Below, one piece after another: positions 41,534 to 48,751 of a stretch of DNA of 64,000 bases (position 1 is the stretch's first letter; each line of letters starts with the position of its first letter). The notes beneath the pieces are model-generated. The model did no database searches, was not told where the DNA came from, and was given only the letters and a program-made list of their open reading frames with translations. This stretch comes from Solirubrobacteraceae bacterium (GTDB taxonomy: Bacteria > Actinomycetota > Thermoleophilia > Solirubrobacterales > Solirubrobacteraceae). The position numbers and the translations under genes were made by a program. Location: the NCBI GenBank assembly GCA_016463765.1, contig JAEMQS010000018.1:1-64000 (forward strand), read 5' to 3'.

Positions 41534-42343
41534 ATGGACCTCGAGCCGAGCGCGGACGACACCCCGAAGGCGCGCCGGCTCGACCGCTTTCGCCTGGCGT
41601 CACGCCGGGTCGACGCCCACCCGGCCGTGGTCCAGGCCACGCGAGCCACCCGAGCGGCCCTGCCGGGTGACCCGAAGTTCGGAGACGCGCTCTCCACCGC
41701 GGCGGAGGACCGGCCGTCGCTGGTCCTCGCCCGGCACCTGGCCGAGCTGGGGACCGCGCAGCCGAGCGCCGCGCGGGAACTGGGCCTGGGCGCGCTGCAG
41801 GTCTGGCAGGCCCTCGCCGAGTCGATCGGCCGGGGCGCCGGGACCGACGAGGTGGCGATCGTCTTCACCGACCTGGTGGGCTTCTCGTCGTGGGCGCTGG
41901 AGGTCGGCGACGAGCGCGCGCTCGAGCTGCTGCGCGAGGTCGCCTCGATCGTCGAGCCCGCGATCGAGAGCCGCGGCCGGATCGTCAAGCGCCTGGGCGA
42001 CGGCCACATGGCCGTCTTCCCCGACGCGCAGCACGCCGTCGACGCCGCCCTGGAGATCCAGCGCAAGCTCGCGGGCGTCGCCGTCGACGGGCACGCCGCC
42101 CAGCTGCGGGTGGGGGTGCACGTCGGGCGGCCGCGGCGGGTCGGCCGGGACTACCTCGGCGTCGACGTGAACGTCGCCGCGCGAGTGACCGACGCCGCGA
42201 AGGGCGGAGAGGTCCTCGTCTCCGACCGGGCGCTGGCCGCGCTCGACACCGCGGGGCTCAGGGTGAAGCGGCGGCGGCGGTTCCGGGCGAAGGGCGCGCC
42301 GCGGGACCTCGAGGTCCATGCGATCGCGCCGGCGGCGCCGTAG
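41534..42343 (+). CDS. class III adenylate/guanylate cyclase
   Basis: A 269-residue soluble protein with a C-terminal class III cyclase domain. VAIVFTDLVGFSSWALEVGD gives the first metal-binding Asp113. KRLGDGHMAVF gives substrate-specifying Lys152 and the second metal Asp156. DVNVAARVTDAAKGGE gives the Asn and Arg transition-state residues. The N-terminal 100 residues are helical and lack a recognised sensor domain. All catalytic positions look intact, and the Lys is typical of ATP specificity. It is 11 bp after the sulfatase stop, so the gene may belong to the same operon. Confidence 0.88.
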   Translation: MDLEPSADDTPKARRLDRFRLASRRVDAHPAVVQATRATRAALPGDPKFGDALSTAAEDRPSLVLARHLAELGTAQPSAARELGLGALQVWQALAESIGRGAGTDEVAIVFTDLVGFSSWALEVGDERALELLREVASIVEPAIESRGRIVKRLGDGHMAVFPDAQHAVDAALEIQRKLAGVAVDGHAAQLRVGVHVGRPRRVGRDYLGVDVNVAARVTDAAKGGEVLVSDRALAALDTAGLRVKRRRRFRAKGAPRDLEVHAIAPAAP

Positions 42344-42379
42344 TCGAACCGTGCCGGCCCGGCGTCCGTAGTGCCTGGC

Positions 42380-42814
42380 ATGGGCTTCCGCCTCGTGCTC
42401 GTCCTCCTCGCCGCAACGCTCGTCGGCTGCGGCGGCGGCGACCAGCAGCCCGAGGACGTCATCCGCGGCTGGGCCGACACCCTGCGTGCCGGCGACGTCG
42501 ACGCCGCGGCCGACCGGTTCGCCGTGCCCAGCCGCGTGGCCAACGGCGGGCCACCAGAGCGGCTCACGACCCGGGCCGCCGTCCGGTCCTTCAACGCCGC
42601 CCTGCCGTGCGGCGCGCGGCTGGAGGGCACCCAGGAGGACGACGACGGGTTCGTCATCGCCACCTTCCGCCTCACCGCGCGGCGCGGCGGGACCGACTGC
42701 GGAGAGGGGCGGGGCGCCATCGCTCGGGTTGCCATCCGCGTGCGCGACGGCAAGATCACGGACTGGCTGCGAGCGGACGACCGCCCGGCCGCCGGCCCGA
42801 CCGTCGACACCTGA
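42380..42814 (+). CDS. small SnoaL-like lipoprotein
   Basis: A 144-residue predicted lipoprotein. The signal peptide MGFRLVLVLLAATLVGC ends in the lipobox LVGC. The mature part begins GGGDQQPEDVIRGWADTLRAGDVDAAADRF, the opening of a SnoaL/nuclear-transport-factor-2 like domain, and ends VAIRVRDGKITDWLRADD. Two cysteines (PCGARL and TDCGEG) could form a disulfide. GTG 42371 would add three residues; ATG 42380 is preferred. Role unknown; binding of a small molecule outside the cell is possible. Confidence 0.75.
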   Translation: MGFRLVLVLLAATLVGCGGGDQQPEDVIRGWADTLRAGDVDAAADRFAVPSRVANGGPPERLTTRAAVRSFNAALPCGARLEGTQEDDDGFVIATFRLTARRGGTDCGEGRGAIARVAIRVRDGKITDWLRADDRPAAGPTVDT

Positions 42815-42851
42815 GCCGCGCCGCCGCCTTGGACGTGCGTACGATCGGGCC

Positions 42852-43547
42852 GTGGCGCACGAGCACGAGTACGAGATCGACGGGCCCCTCATCGAAGAGG
42901 TCTTCCGGCTGACCGCCACCGACGAGCGCACCCCGCTGCCGCGCCACCGGCACAACCTCACGCGCTCGCAGGTGGAGACGACGCAACGCGCCCGGATCAT
43001 CGTCGCGACGGCCGAGGTCGTGAACGAGCTGGGCTACGCCGCGGCGTCGTCGAAGGCCATCATCGAGCGCGCCGGCGTGTCCAGCAAGACCTTCTACGCG
43101 CTCTTCGGCGACAAGGAGTCGGCGTTCTTCGCCGCGTTCTCACTGCTCGACGGCGTGATCGTCGACGTCGTGCGTGGCGCGCCCCATCCCGAGGATCCGC
43201 GCCGCCAGGCACGCGAGGGCATCGAGGGCTTCCTCGAGCAGCTGGCGGCGGTGCCGCTGTTCACCCGGCTGCGCATCGTCGAAGCGCCCGCGGCGGGACA
43301 TCGCGCGCTGGAGCGCCAGCGCGCGATCACCCGGGAGTTCGCTCGCGCGATCCACCGGCTCATGGGCCCGGCCCAGGAGCGCGATCCGCGGATTCGCATG
43401 CTGAGCGAGGAGATCCTCGTGATGTTCTGCGGCGGCGTCGCCGAACTCATGCTCGAGCACATCCTCGAGCACGGCACCGCGTCGTTGCCCGATCTGTCCC
43501 CCACGGTCTACGAGATGCTCGAGCTGCTCGCGTTCGCACCGGAGTAG
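42852..43547 (+). CDS. TetR family transcriptional regulator
   Basis: A 231-residue TetR regulator starting at GTG 42852, with a 40-residue N-terminal arm before the helix-turn-helix. The HTH is SSKAIIERAGVSSKTFYALF (residues about 70-90). The C-terminal domain includes FCGGVAELMLEHILEHG. It lies just upstream of the ADH, carboxymuconolactone decarboxylase and LtrA genes in the same direction. The ADH/CMD junction holds a promoter with an AT-rich palindrome, making this regulator a candidate for it. Confidence 0.87.
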   Translation: MAHEHEYEIDGPLIEEVFRLTATDERTPLPRHRHNLTRSQVETTQRARIIVATAEVVNELGYAAASSKAIIERAGVSSKTFYALFGDKESAFFAAFSLLDGVIVDVVRGAPHPEDPRRQAREGIEGFLEQLAAVPLFTRLRIVEAPAAGHRALERQRAITREFARAIHRLMGPAQERDPRIRMLSEEILVMFCGGVAELMLEHILEHGTASLPDLSPTVYEMLELLAFAPE

Positions 43548-43557
43548 CGTGCAGCCC

Positions 43558-44616
43558 ATGGCCACGCTTCCCCCGCTCCCCGCCCGGGGCTGGGCCGCTC
43601 AGGCGGCCGATGCCCAGCTCGCACCGATCGACTTCGAGCGGCGTGCGCCGCGCGAGGGCGACGTCGTGATCGACATCGACTGGTGCGGGATCTGCCACTC
43701 GGACCTGCACACGGCGCGCAACGAATGGCACGGCACGATGTACCCGTGCGTGCCGGGCCACGAGATCATCGGCACCGTGCGGGAGCTCGGCCCCGGCGTC
43801 ACGACGTTCGCGCCCGGCGACACCGTCGGCGTCGGGTGCCTCGTGGACTCGTGCCGGGAGTGCGATGCCTGCCAGCGCGGGCTCGAGCAGTTCTGCCGCG
43901 GCGGGGTCATGACCTACAACTCACCCGACGCGGACTTCGACCACGCGACGTTCGGGGGGTACTCGAACGCGATCGTCGTACAGGACCGGTTCGTCCTGCG
44001 CATCCCCGACGGGCTCGACCCGGCCGCCGCGGCGCCGATCCTGTGCGCCGGCATCACGACGTGGTCGCCGCTGCGCCACTACAAGGCCGGTCCGGGCACC
44101 CGCGTCGGGGTCGCCGGGTTCGGCGGCCTCGGCCTGATGGCGATCAAGCTCGCCGCCGCGCTGGGCGCCGAGGTCACCGCGATCACGCGCAGCCCGGCGA
44201 AGGCCGAGCGCGCGCGGGCCGCGGGCGCGCACGACGTCATCGTCTCGACCGAGCGCGACGACCTGCGCCGCGTGCGCGAGTCGCTCGACCTCATCATCGA
44301 CACGATCCCCGTGACCCATGCGCTCGACCCCTACGTCAAGCTGCTGCGGCTGGACGGGACACTCGTGATCGTCGGCGCGGTCGAGCCGATCACCGAGGGC
44401 GTCGACGCCCGGCTGCTGCTCGCGCGGCGCCGCAGCGTGACCGGCTCGCCGATCGGCGGGCTGCCCGAGACGCAGGAGCTCCTCGACTTCTGCGCCGAGC
44501 GCGGCATCACCGCCGACATCGAGAAGATCCCCGCCGACGGCATCAACGCGGCCTACGAGAAGATGGCCGCGGGGCAGCTGGACTTCCGCTATGTGATTGA
44601 CATGTCGACCATGTAG
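43558..44616 (+). CDS. zinc-dependent alcohol dehydrogenase (CAD/YahK-like)
   Basis: A 352-residue medium-chain dehydrogenase. Catalytic zinc ligands are the Cys in WCGICHSDLH and the His-Glu in PGHEIIG. The structural zinc site is the four-cysteine lobe SCRECDACQRGLEQFC. The Rossmann motif is GVAGFGGLGLMAIKLA. The pattern fits NADP-dependent cinnamyl-alcohol/aldehyde reductases such as YahK. ATG 43558 gives MATLPPLPARGW. Its 3' end contains the promoter and palindrome that precede the next gene. Substrates are probably aldehydes. Confidence 0.92.
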   Translation: MATLPPLPARGWAAQAADAQLAPIDFERRAPREGDVVIDIDWCGICHSDLHTARNEWHGTMYPCVPGHEIIGTVRELGPGVTTFAPGDTVGVGCLVDSCRECDACQRGLEQFCRGGVMTYNSPDADFDHATFGGYSNAIVVQDRFVLRIPDGLDPAAAAPILCAGITTWSPLRHYKAGPGTRVGVAGFGGLGLMAIKLAAALGAEVTAITRSPAKAERARAAGAHDVIVSTERDDLRRVRESLDLIIDTIPVTHALDPYVKLLRLDGTLVIVGAVEPITEGVDARLLLARRRSVTGSPIGGLPETQELLDFCAERGITADIEKIPADGINAAYEKMAAGQLDFRYVIDMSTM

Positions 44617-44632
44617 AGATAATGGTCATTAT
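44597..44632 (+). promoter_or_regulatory. promoter with palindromic operator before CMD gene
   Basis: A sigma-70-like promoter within the end of the ADH gene: -35 TTGACA at 44597-44602, and GATAAT at 44618-44623 as -10 (15-bp spacing, or a 17-bp alternative TAATGG). Overlapping it is the perfect dyad ATAATG-GT-CATTAT at 44619-44632. Transcription would start near 44630, four bases before the chosen ATG at 44634, suggesting a leaderless or near-leaderless mRNA. The operator overlapping the -10 suggests repression. Confidence 0.55.
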
Positions 44633-44633
44633 T

Positions 44634-45221
44634 ATGGAGCCGACCCTTGCTGACCTGCGCGCCCTCGTGCCGCCCCGCGGACCCTCGGAGGCGCGCATCC
44701 TGCCCGGACGGCGCGCCGACACGGGCGTCCTGAACTGGATCATCGCCGCCGTCGCCGGCCGGATCGCCGGGACGGGGCCGATCAACATCTTCACGACCCT
44801 GGGCCGGCACCGGTGGCTGTTCCGCCGCTGGCTGATCTTCGCCGGGGCGCTCATGCCCGGCGGCAGGCTCCCGCGGGTCGACACCGAGCTGATCATCCTG
44901 CGCGTGGCCGCGAACACGGGGTCGGCGTACGAGTGGCACCAGCACGTGCTCCTCGGCCTGGACTGCGGCCTGCCCGCCGACCGCATCGCCGCGGTGGTGG
45001 AGGGCCCGCTCGCGGATGGGTGGACGCCGCGGCAGGAGGCGCTGCTGCGCTGCGCCGACGAGCTGCACGCCGCGCACGCGCTGAGCGACGAGACCTGGAG
45101 CGACCTGCGCGCGCACCTCGACGAGCGCGACCTCATCGAGCTGCTCATGCTCGTCGGCGCGTACGAGGGACTCGCGATGACGCTCAACGGACTTGGCGTG
45201 CAGACCGAGCCCGCCCGCTGA
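44634..45221 (+). CDS. carboxymuconolactone decarboxylase family protein
   Basis: A 195-residue AhpD-like helical protein. ELIILRVAANTGSAYEWHQHVLLGLDCGL is the family signature; it has EWxxH but no CxxC redox pair, so it is closer to the CMD group than to peroxidase AhpD. The rest is helical, with ELLMLVGAYEGLAMTLNGL at the end. ATG 44634 (MEPTLADLRALV) is preferred because it immediately follows the predicted transcription start; ATG 44622 would lie inside the palindrome. It is followed by the LtrA gene with 14 bp between them. Confidence 0.85.
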   Translation: MEPTLADLRALVPPRGPSEARILPGRRADTGVLNWIIAAVAGRIAGTGPINIFTTLGRHRWLFRRWLIFAGALMPGGRLPRVDTELIILRVAANTGSAYEWHQHVLLGLDCGLPADRIAAVVEGPLADGWTPRQEALLRCADELHAAHALSDETWSDLRAHLDERDLIELLMLVGAYEGLAMTLNGLGVQTEPAR

Positions 45222-45235
45222 CAGAATCCCGCGCC

Positions 45236-46411
45236 GTGAGCACCGCCACCGCCGGCCGCCTGGGACCCGTCCGCCGGGACGACGAGGCGCGCGTCAAGCC
45301 CCTCGAGCTGTTCTTCGACCTCGTCTTCGTGCTCGCGCTGACGCAGGTCACCGCCCTGCTGGCCGCGCAGCCGACCTGGGAGGGCTTTGCGAAGGCGATG
45401 CTCATCATGGCCCTGCTGTGGTGGACGTGGGTGGGCTACGCGTGGCTGACGAGCGTCGTCGACCCCGAGGAGGGTGCGGTGCGCTTCGCGATGTTCGCCG
45501 CGATGGGCGCACTGATCATCGCCGCGCTCTGCGTGCCCGAGGCGTTCGACGACCGCGCGCTGCTCTTCGCCTGCGCCTACGGAGGCGTGCGCTTCGCCCA
45601 CATCTGGCTGTTCTGGCTCGCCAGCCGGGACGACCCGAAGCTGCGCTCGTCCGTGGCCGGACTCGCGGTGAGCACCGCCATCGGGGTGTCGCTCATCGTC
45701 GGCGCGTCGTTTCTGGACGCCGAGGTGCAGGGCGCCGTCTGGGCGCTCGCGCTGGTCATCGACTACGGCGGGCCGCTGCTCTTCGGCCAGGACGGCTGGA
45801 CCATCGCGCCCGGGCACTACGCCGAGCGCCACGGCCTGATCCTCATCATCGCGCTGGGCGAATCCATCGTCGCCATCGGCGTGGGGGCGGAGGGCATCGA
45901 GATCGGCACCGGGGAGGTGCTCGCCGCGGTCGGCGGCATCGCGATCGCCTCGGCGCTGTGGTGGCTGTACTTCGACGTCGTCGCACTCGTCGCCGAACGA
46001 CGGCTGGCCAGCGCCGAGAAGGGACGCGAGCAGAACGGCATCGCGCGCGACTCCTACTCCTATCTGCACCTGCCGATGATGATCGGCATCGTCCTCTGCG
46101 CGCTGGGCCTGAAGAAGACCATCGAGCACGTGGAGGACCCGCTGAAGCTCGTGCCCGCCGTCGCCCTGCTCGGGGGCCCCGCGCTCTACCTGCTCGGCCA
46201 CGTGGCGTTCCGCTGGCGCAACGTGCACCGCTTCAGCGTCCAGCGGCTCGTGATCGCGGCCGTCCTCCTCGCACTCATCCCGCTGACCCGGGACCTGGCC
46301 GCCCTGCCGATCGTCGGGATCATCGTGGCGCTGCTGTGGCTGCTCATCGCGTACGAGACGTGGCGATTCGCGGAGCTCCGCGACCGGCTGCGCCACGAGC
46401 TCCAGCACTGA
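45236..46411 (+). CDS. low temperature requirement protein A (LtrA) family
   Basis: A 391-residue polytopic membrane protein. VKPLELFFDLVFVLALTQVT is the LtrA opening, WWTWVGYAWLTSVVDPEEGAVR the second conserved block, and HGLILIIALGESIVAIGVGAEG the third (the GES motif). About ten helices are predicted. GTG 45236 is the only sensible start after the CMD stop. LtrA was linked to cold growth in Listeria, but its molecular function is unknown. It probably belongs with the preceding CMD gene. Confidence 0.88.
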   Translation: MSTATAGRLGPVRRDDEARVKPLELFFDLVFVLALTQVTALLAAQPTWEGFAKAMLIMALLWWTWVGYAWLTSVVDPEEGAVRFAMFAAMGALIIAALCVPEAFDDRALLFACAYGGVRFAHIWLFWLASRDDPKLRSSVAGLAVSTAIGVSLIVGASFLDAEVQGAVWALALVIDYGGPLLFGQDGWTIAPGHYAERHGLILIIALGESIVAIGVGAEGIEIGTGEVLAAVGGIAIASALWWLYFDVVALVAERRLASAEKGREQNGIARDSYSYLHLPMMIGIVLCALGLKKTIEHVEDPLKLVPAVALLGGPALYLLGHVAFRWRNVHRFSVQRLVIAAVLLALIPLTRDLAALPIVGIIVALLWLLIAYETWRFAELRDRLRHELQH

Positions 46412-46442
46412 GCCGACGGCGGTCCGGCGAATAGAGCAGGAT

Positions 46443-46973
46443 GTGCCGGTGGCTGAGGGGGTTCAGGACATCAAGCTCACGAGCACGTCGTACGTCGTGC
46501 TGGGCCTCGTCGCGCAGCTCGGCACCGCCACCCCGTACGACCTCAAGCGGGCCGTCGAGCTGACGGTCTCGAACTTCTGGCCGACCCCGCACACGACGCT
46601 GTACGCCGAGCCCGCGCGGCTGGCCGGCGGCGGCTACCTGCACGAGGAGCAGGAGGAGGGCGGGCGCAGGCGCAAGGAGTACACCGTCACCCCGCGCGGC
46701 CGGGAGGCTCTCGACGCCTGGCTCGCCGACGCGGACGCCGCCCCGCCGGCGATGCATGACGAGAGCATGCTCAAGGTCTTCTTCGGGGCCGACCCCGCAC
46801 CGCTGGCGGAGCGCAAGCGCGCCTGGCACGCGGAGCAGCTCGAGCTGCTCGAGCACTACCTCGCCGGGGTCCGCGCGGCCGGGAACCTGCCCGAGGCCGA
46901 ACGGGTCCTGCGCTTCGGCACCGCCCTGCACCGCGCGCTCATCGACCTGCAAGACGAGACGCTCGACGACTGA
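46443..46973 (+). CDS. PadR family transcriptional regulator
   Basis: A 176-residue PadR regulator. The winged helix begins LTSTSYVVLGLVAQLGTATPYDLKRAVE and continues with NFWPTPHTTLYAEPARLAGGGYL and the wing GGRRRKEYTVTPRGREAL. The C-terminal dimerisation domain is the larger Vir_act_alpha_C type (LLEHYLAGVRAAG...RFGTALHRALIDL). Start GTG 46443 is used; GTG 46449 is equally possible, and neither has a convincing ribosome site. It precedes the gabD2-like gene by 62 bp. Targets and ligand are unknown. Confidence 0.87.
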   Translation: MPVAEGVQDIKLTSTSYVVLGLVAQLGTATPYDLKRAVELTVSNFWPTPHTTLYAEPARLAGGGYLHEEQEEGGRRRKEYTVTPRGREALDAWLADADAAPPAMHDESMLKVFFGADPAPLAERKRAWHAEQLELLEHYLAGVRAAGNLPEAERVLRFGTALHRALIDLQDETLDD

Positions 46974-47035
46974 GGAGATGGACGAGCGGGGGCGGGCCGA
47001 TACCCTTGGACCCCCAGACTCCCGGAGGCACCTGC

Positions 47036-48682
47036 ATGTCCTCAACCGCCGCCACGTCCAACGGCGCCGCCGCCGCGACCAACGGTCATCCCACCGCGAA
47101 GGCCCCCACGGCTCCGCGCCCTTCCACCGGTTCGACGCTCGTCGACGGCGCGCGCCTCGAACGGCTCGCCGGCATCGTCCGCACCGAGGGCCCGCGCGAG
47201 ATGCGCGAGGTCGAGGCCCCGTTCACGGGCCAGACCATCGGCTCGGTGCCGATGTGCGACGAAGCCGACCTCGCCGCCGCGCTCGAGCGCGCCCGGGTCG
47301 CCCAGGCCCGCTGGGCCCAGACGAGCTTCGCCGAGCGCAAGGCGATCCTCATGCGCTTCCACGACCTCGTCCTCGACCGCCAGGCCGAGGCGCTCGACCT
47401 GCTGCAGATCGAGGCCGGCAAGGCCCGCGCGCAGGCCTTTGAGGAGGTCATCGACACCGCGATCGTCGCGCGCTACTACGCGAACACCGGTGAGGCGCAC
47501 CTGCGCACGGTCAAGCGCCAGGGCGCGATCCCCGTCCTGACCCAGTCCTGGCAGCACCACCACCCGATCGGCGTCGTCGCGATCATCGCGCCGTGGAACT
47601 ACCCGCTGACGCTGGCGATCAGCGACGCGACGCCCGCGCTGATGGCCGGCAACGCCGTCGTGCTGAAGCCCGACCAGCAGACGCCGTTCTGCGCGCTGTG
47701 GGGCGTCGAGCTCCTGCGCGAGGCGGGGATGCCCGCCGACCTGTTCCAGGTCGTCACCGGCTCGGGCGCGCGCCTCGGCAAGCCGATGATCGAGGGCAGC
47801 GACTACATCATGTTCACGGGCTCGACCGCGACGGGCCGCACCGTCGCCTCGCAGGCCGGCGAGCAGCTGATTCCGTGCTCGATGGAGCTCGGCGGCAAGA
47901 ACGCGATGATCGTCTGCGAGGACGCGAACATCAGCAAGGCCGTCGACGGCGCCGAGCGCGCGATGTTCGGCAACGCCGGCCAGCTCTGCATCTCGATCGA
48001 GCGCCTCCTCGTCCACGAGAGCGTCGCCGACGAGTTCACCCGCCGCCTCGCGCAGCGCATCGGCGAGATGAAGCTCAACACCGAGCTGTCGTGGAAGGCC
48101 GACATGGGGTCGCTGATCTCCCGGAGCCAGCTCGACACGGTCCGCGCCCACGTCGAGGACGCGGTGAAGAAGGGCGCGAAGGTGCTGGCCGGCGGCAACG
48201 CGCGGCCGGACATCGGCCCGTACTTCCACGAGCCGACCCTGCTCGACGGCATCAGCGAGGGCATGACGTGCTTCCGTGAGGAGACGTTCGGCCCGGTCGT
48301 CGCCGTCAGCCGGTTCACGGACGAGGACGACGCCATCGCCCGCGCCAACGACACCGAGTACGGCCTGAACGCCAGCGTGTGGACGAAGGACACCGCGCGC
48401 GGCCGCAAGATCGCCGCGCGGCTGCGCTCGGGCACCGTGAACGTCAACGAGGGCTACATCGCCACGTGGGGCTCGACCGACGCCCCGATGGGCGGCATGG
48501 GCGACTCCGGCCTCGGCCGCCGCCACGGCGCCGAGGGCATCAAGAAGTACACCGAGTCGCAGGGCGTCGCCGTGCAGCGCCTGATGCCGATCGCCCCGGT
48601 CAAGCCGATGACCCCCGCCATGTGGGCGAAGGTCATGACGCTGGGCCTGCGCATCCTCAAGCGCACGCCGGGCATCAAGTAG
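47036..48682 (+). CDS. gabD2: succinate-semialdehyde dehydrogenase GabD2-like
   Basis: A 548-residue aldehyde dehydrogenase of the GabD2 type, oxidising succinate semialdehyde to succinate with NAD(P). The N-terminal 35 residues are an Ala/Thr-rich extension. The cofactor and catalytic sites include PWNYPLTLAISDATPALMAGN, FTGSTATGR, the general-base Glu in MELGGKN and the nucleophile Cys in GNAGQLCISIERL. From memory, Mycobacterium GabD2 shares the distinctive NAGQLCISIER, SWKADMGSLIS-like and APMGGMGDSG blocks. ATG 47036 follows GGAGG at 47024-47028. Other gab genes are not nearby. Confidence 0.9.
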   Translation: MSSTAATSNGAAAATNGHPTAKAPTAPRPSTGSTLVDGARLERLAGIVRTEGPREMREVEAPFTGQTIGSVPMCDEADLAAALERARVAQARWAQTSFAERKAILMRFHDLVLDRQAEALDLLQIEAGKARAQAFEEVIDTAIVARYYANTGEAHLRTVKRQGAIPVLTQSWQHHHPIGVVAIIAPWNYPLTLAISDATPALMAGNAVVLKPDQQTPFCALWGVELLREAGMPADLFQVVTGSGARLGKPMIEGSDYIMFTGSTATGRTVASQAGEQLIPCSMELGGKNAMIVCEDANISKAVDGAERAMFGNAGQLCISIERLLVHESVADEFTRRLAQRIGEMKLNTELSWKADMGSLISRSQLDTVRAHVEDAVKKGAKVLAGGNARPDIGPYFHEPTLLDGISEGMTCFREETFGPVVAVSRFTDEDDAIARANDTEYGLNASVWTKDTARGRKIAARLRSGTVNVNEGYIATWGSTDAPMGGMGDSGLGRRHGAEGIKKYTESQGVAVQRLMPIAPVKPMTPAMWAKVMTLGLRILKRTPGIK

Positions 48683-48699
48683 CGAAGGAGTCCACCGGC

Positions 48700-48750
48700 C
48701 GCCCCGCCCCTGTCCAGAGCGGGGCGACCGGGCTCCTCCGAGGAGGAGTT
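48700..48750. terminator. double hairpin between convergent gabD2 and glycosidase-like gene
   Basis: The first stem is 8 bp, 48700-48707 CGCCCCGC with 48719-48726, loop 11 nt. The second is 48733-48738 CTCCTC with 48743-48748, loop CGAG, followed by TTCTT. They lie in the 69-bp gap between convergent genes and could terminate both. Confidence 0.65.
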
Positions 48751-48751
48751 C

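Noticed and set aside
42486-42851. The TetR frame at 42852 is open for another 122 codons upstream.
   Set aside because: This extension overlaps the small lipoprotein gene in another frame and reads as Arg/Pro/Thr-rich. The lipoprotein has a clear signal and lipobox, so GTG 42852 is the start.
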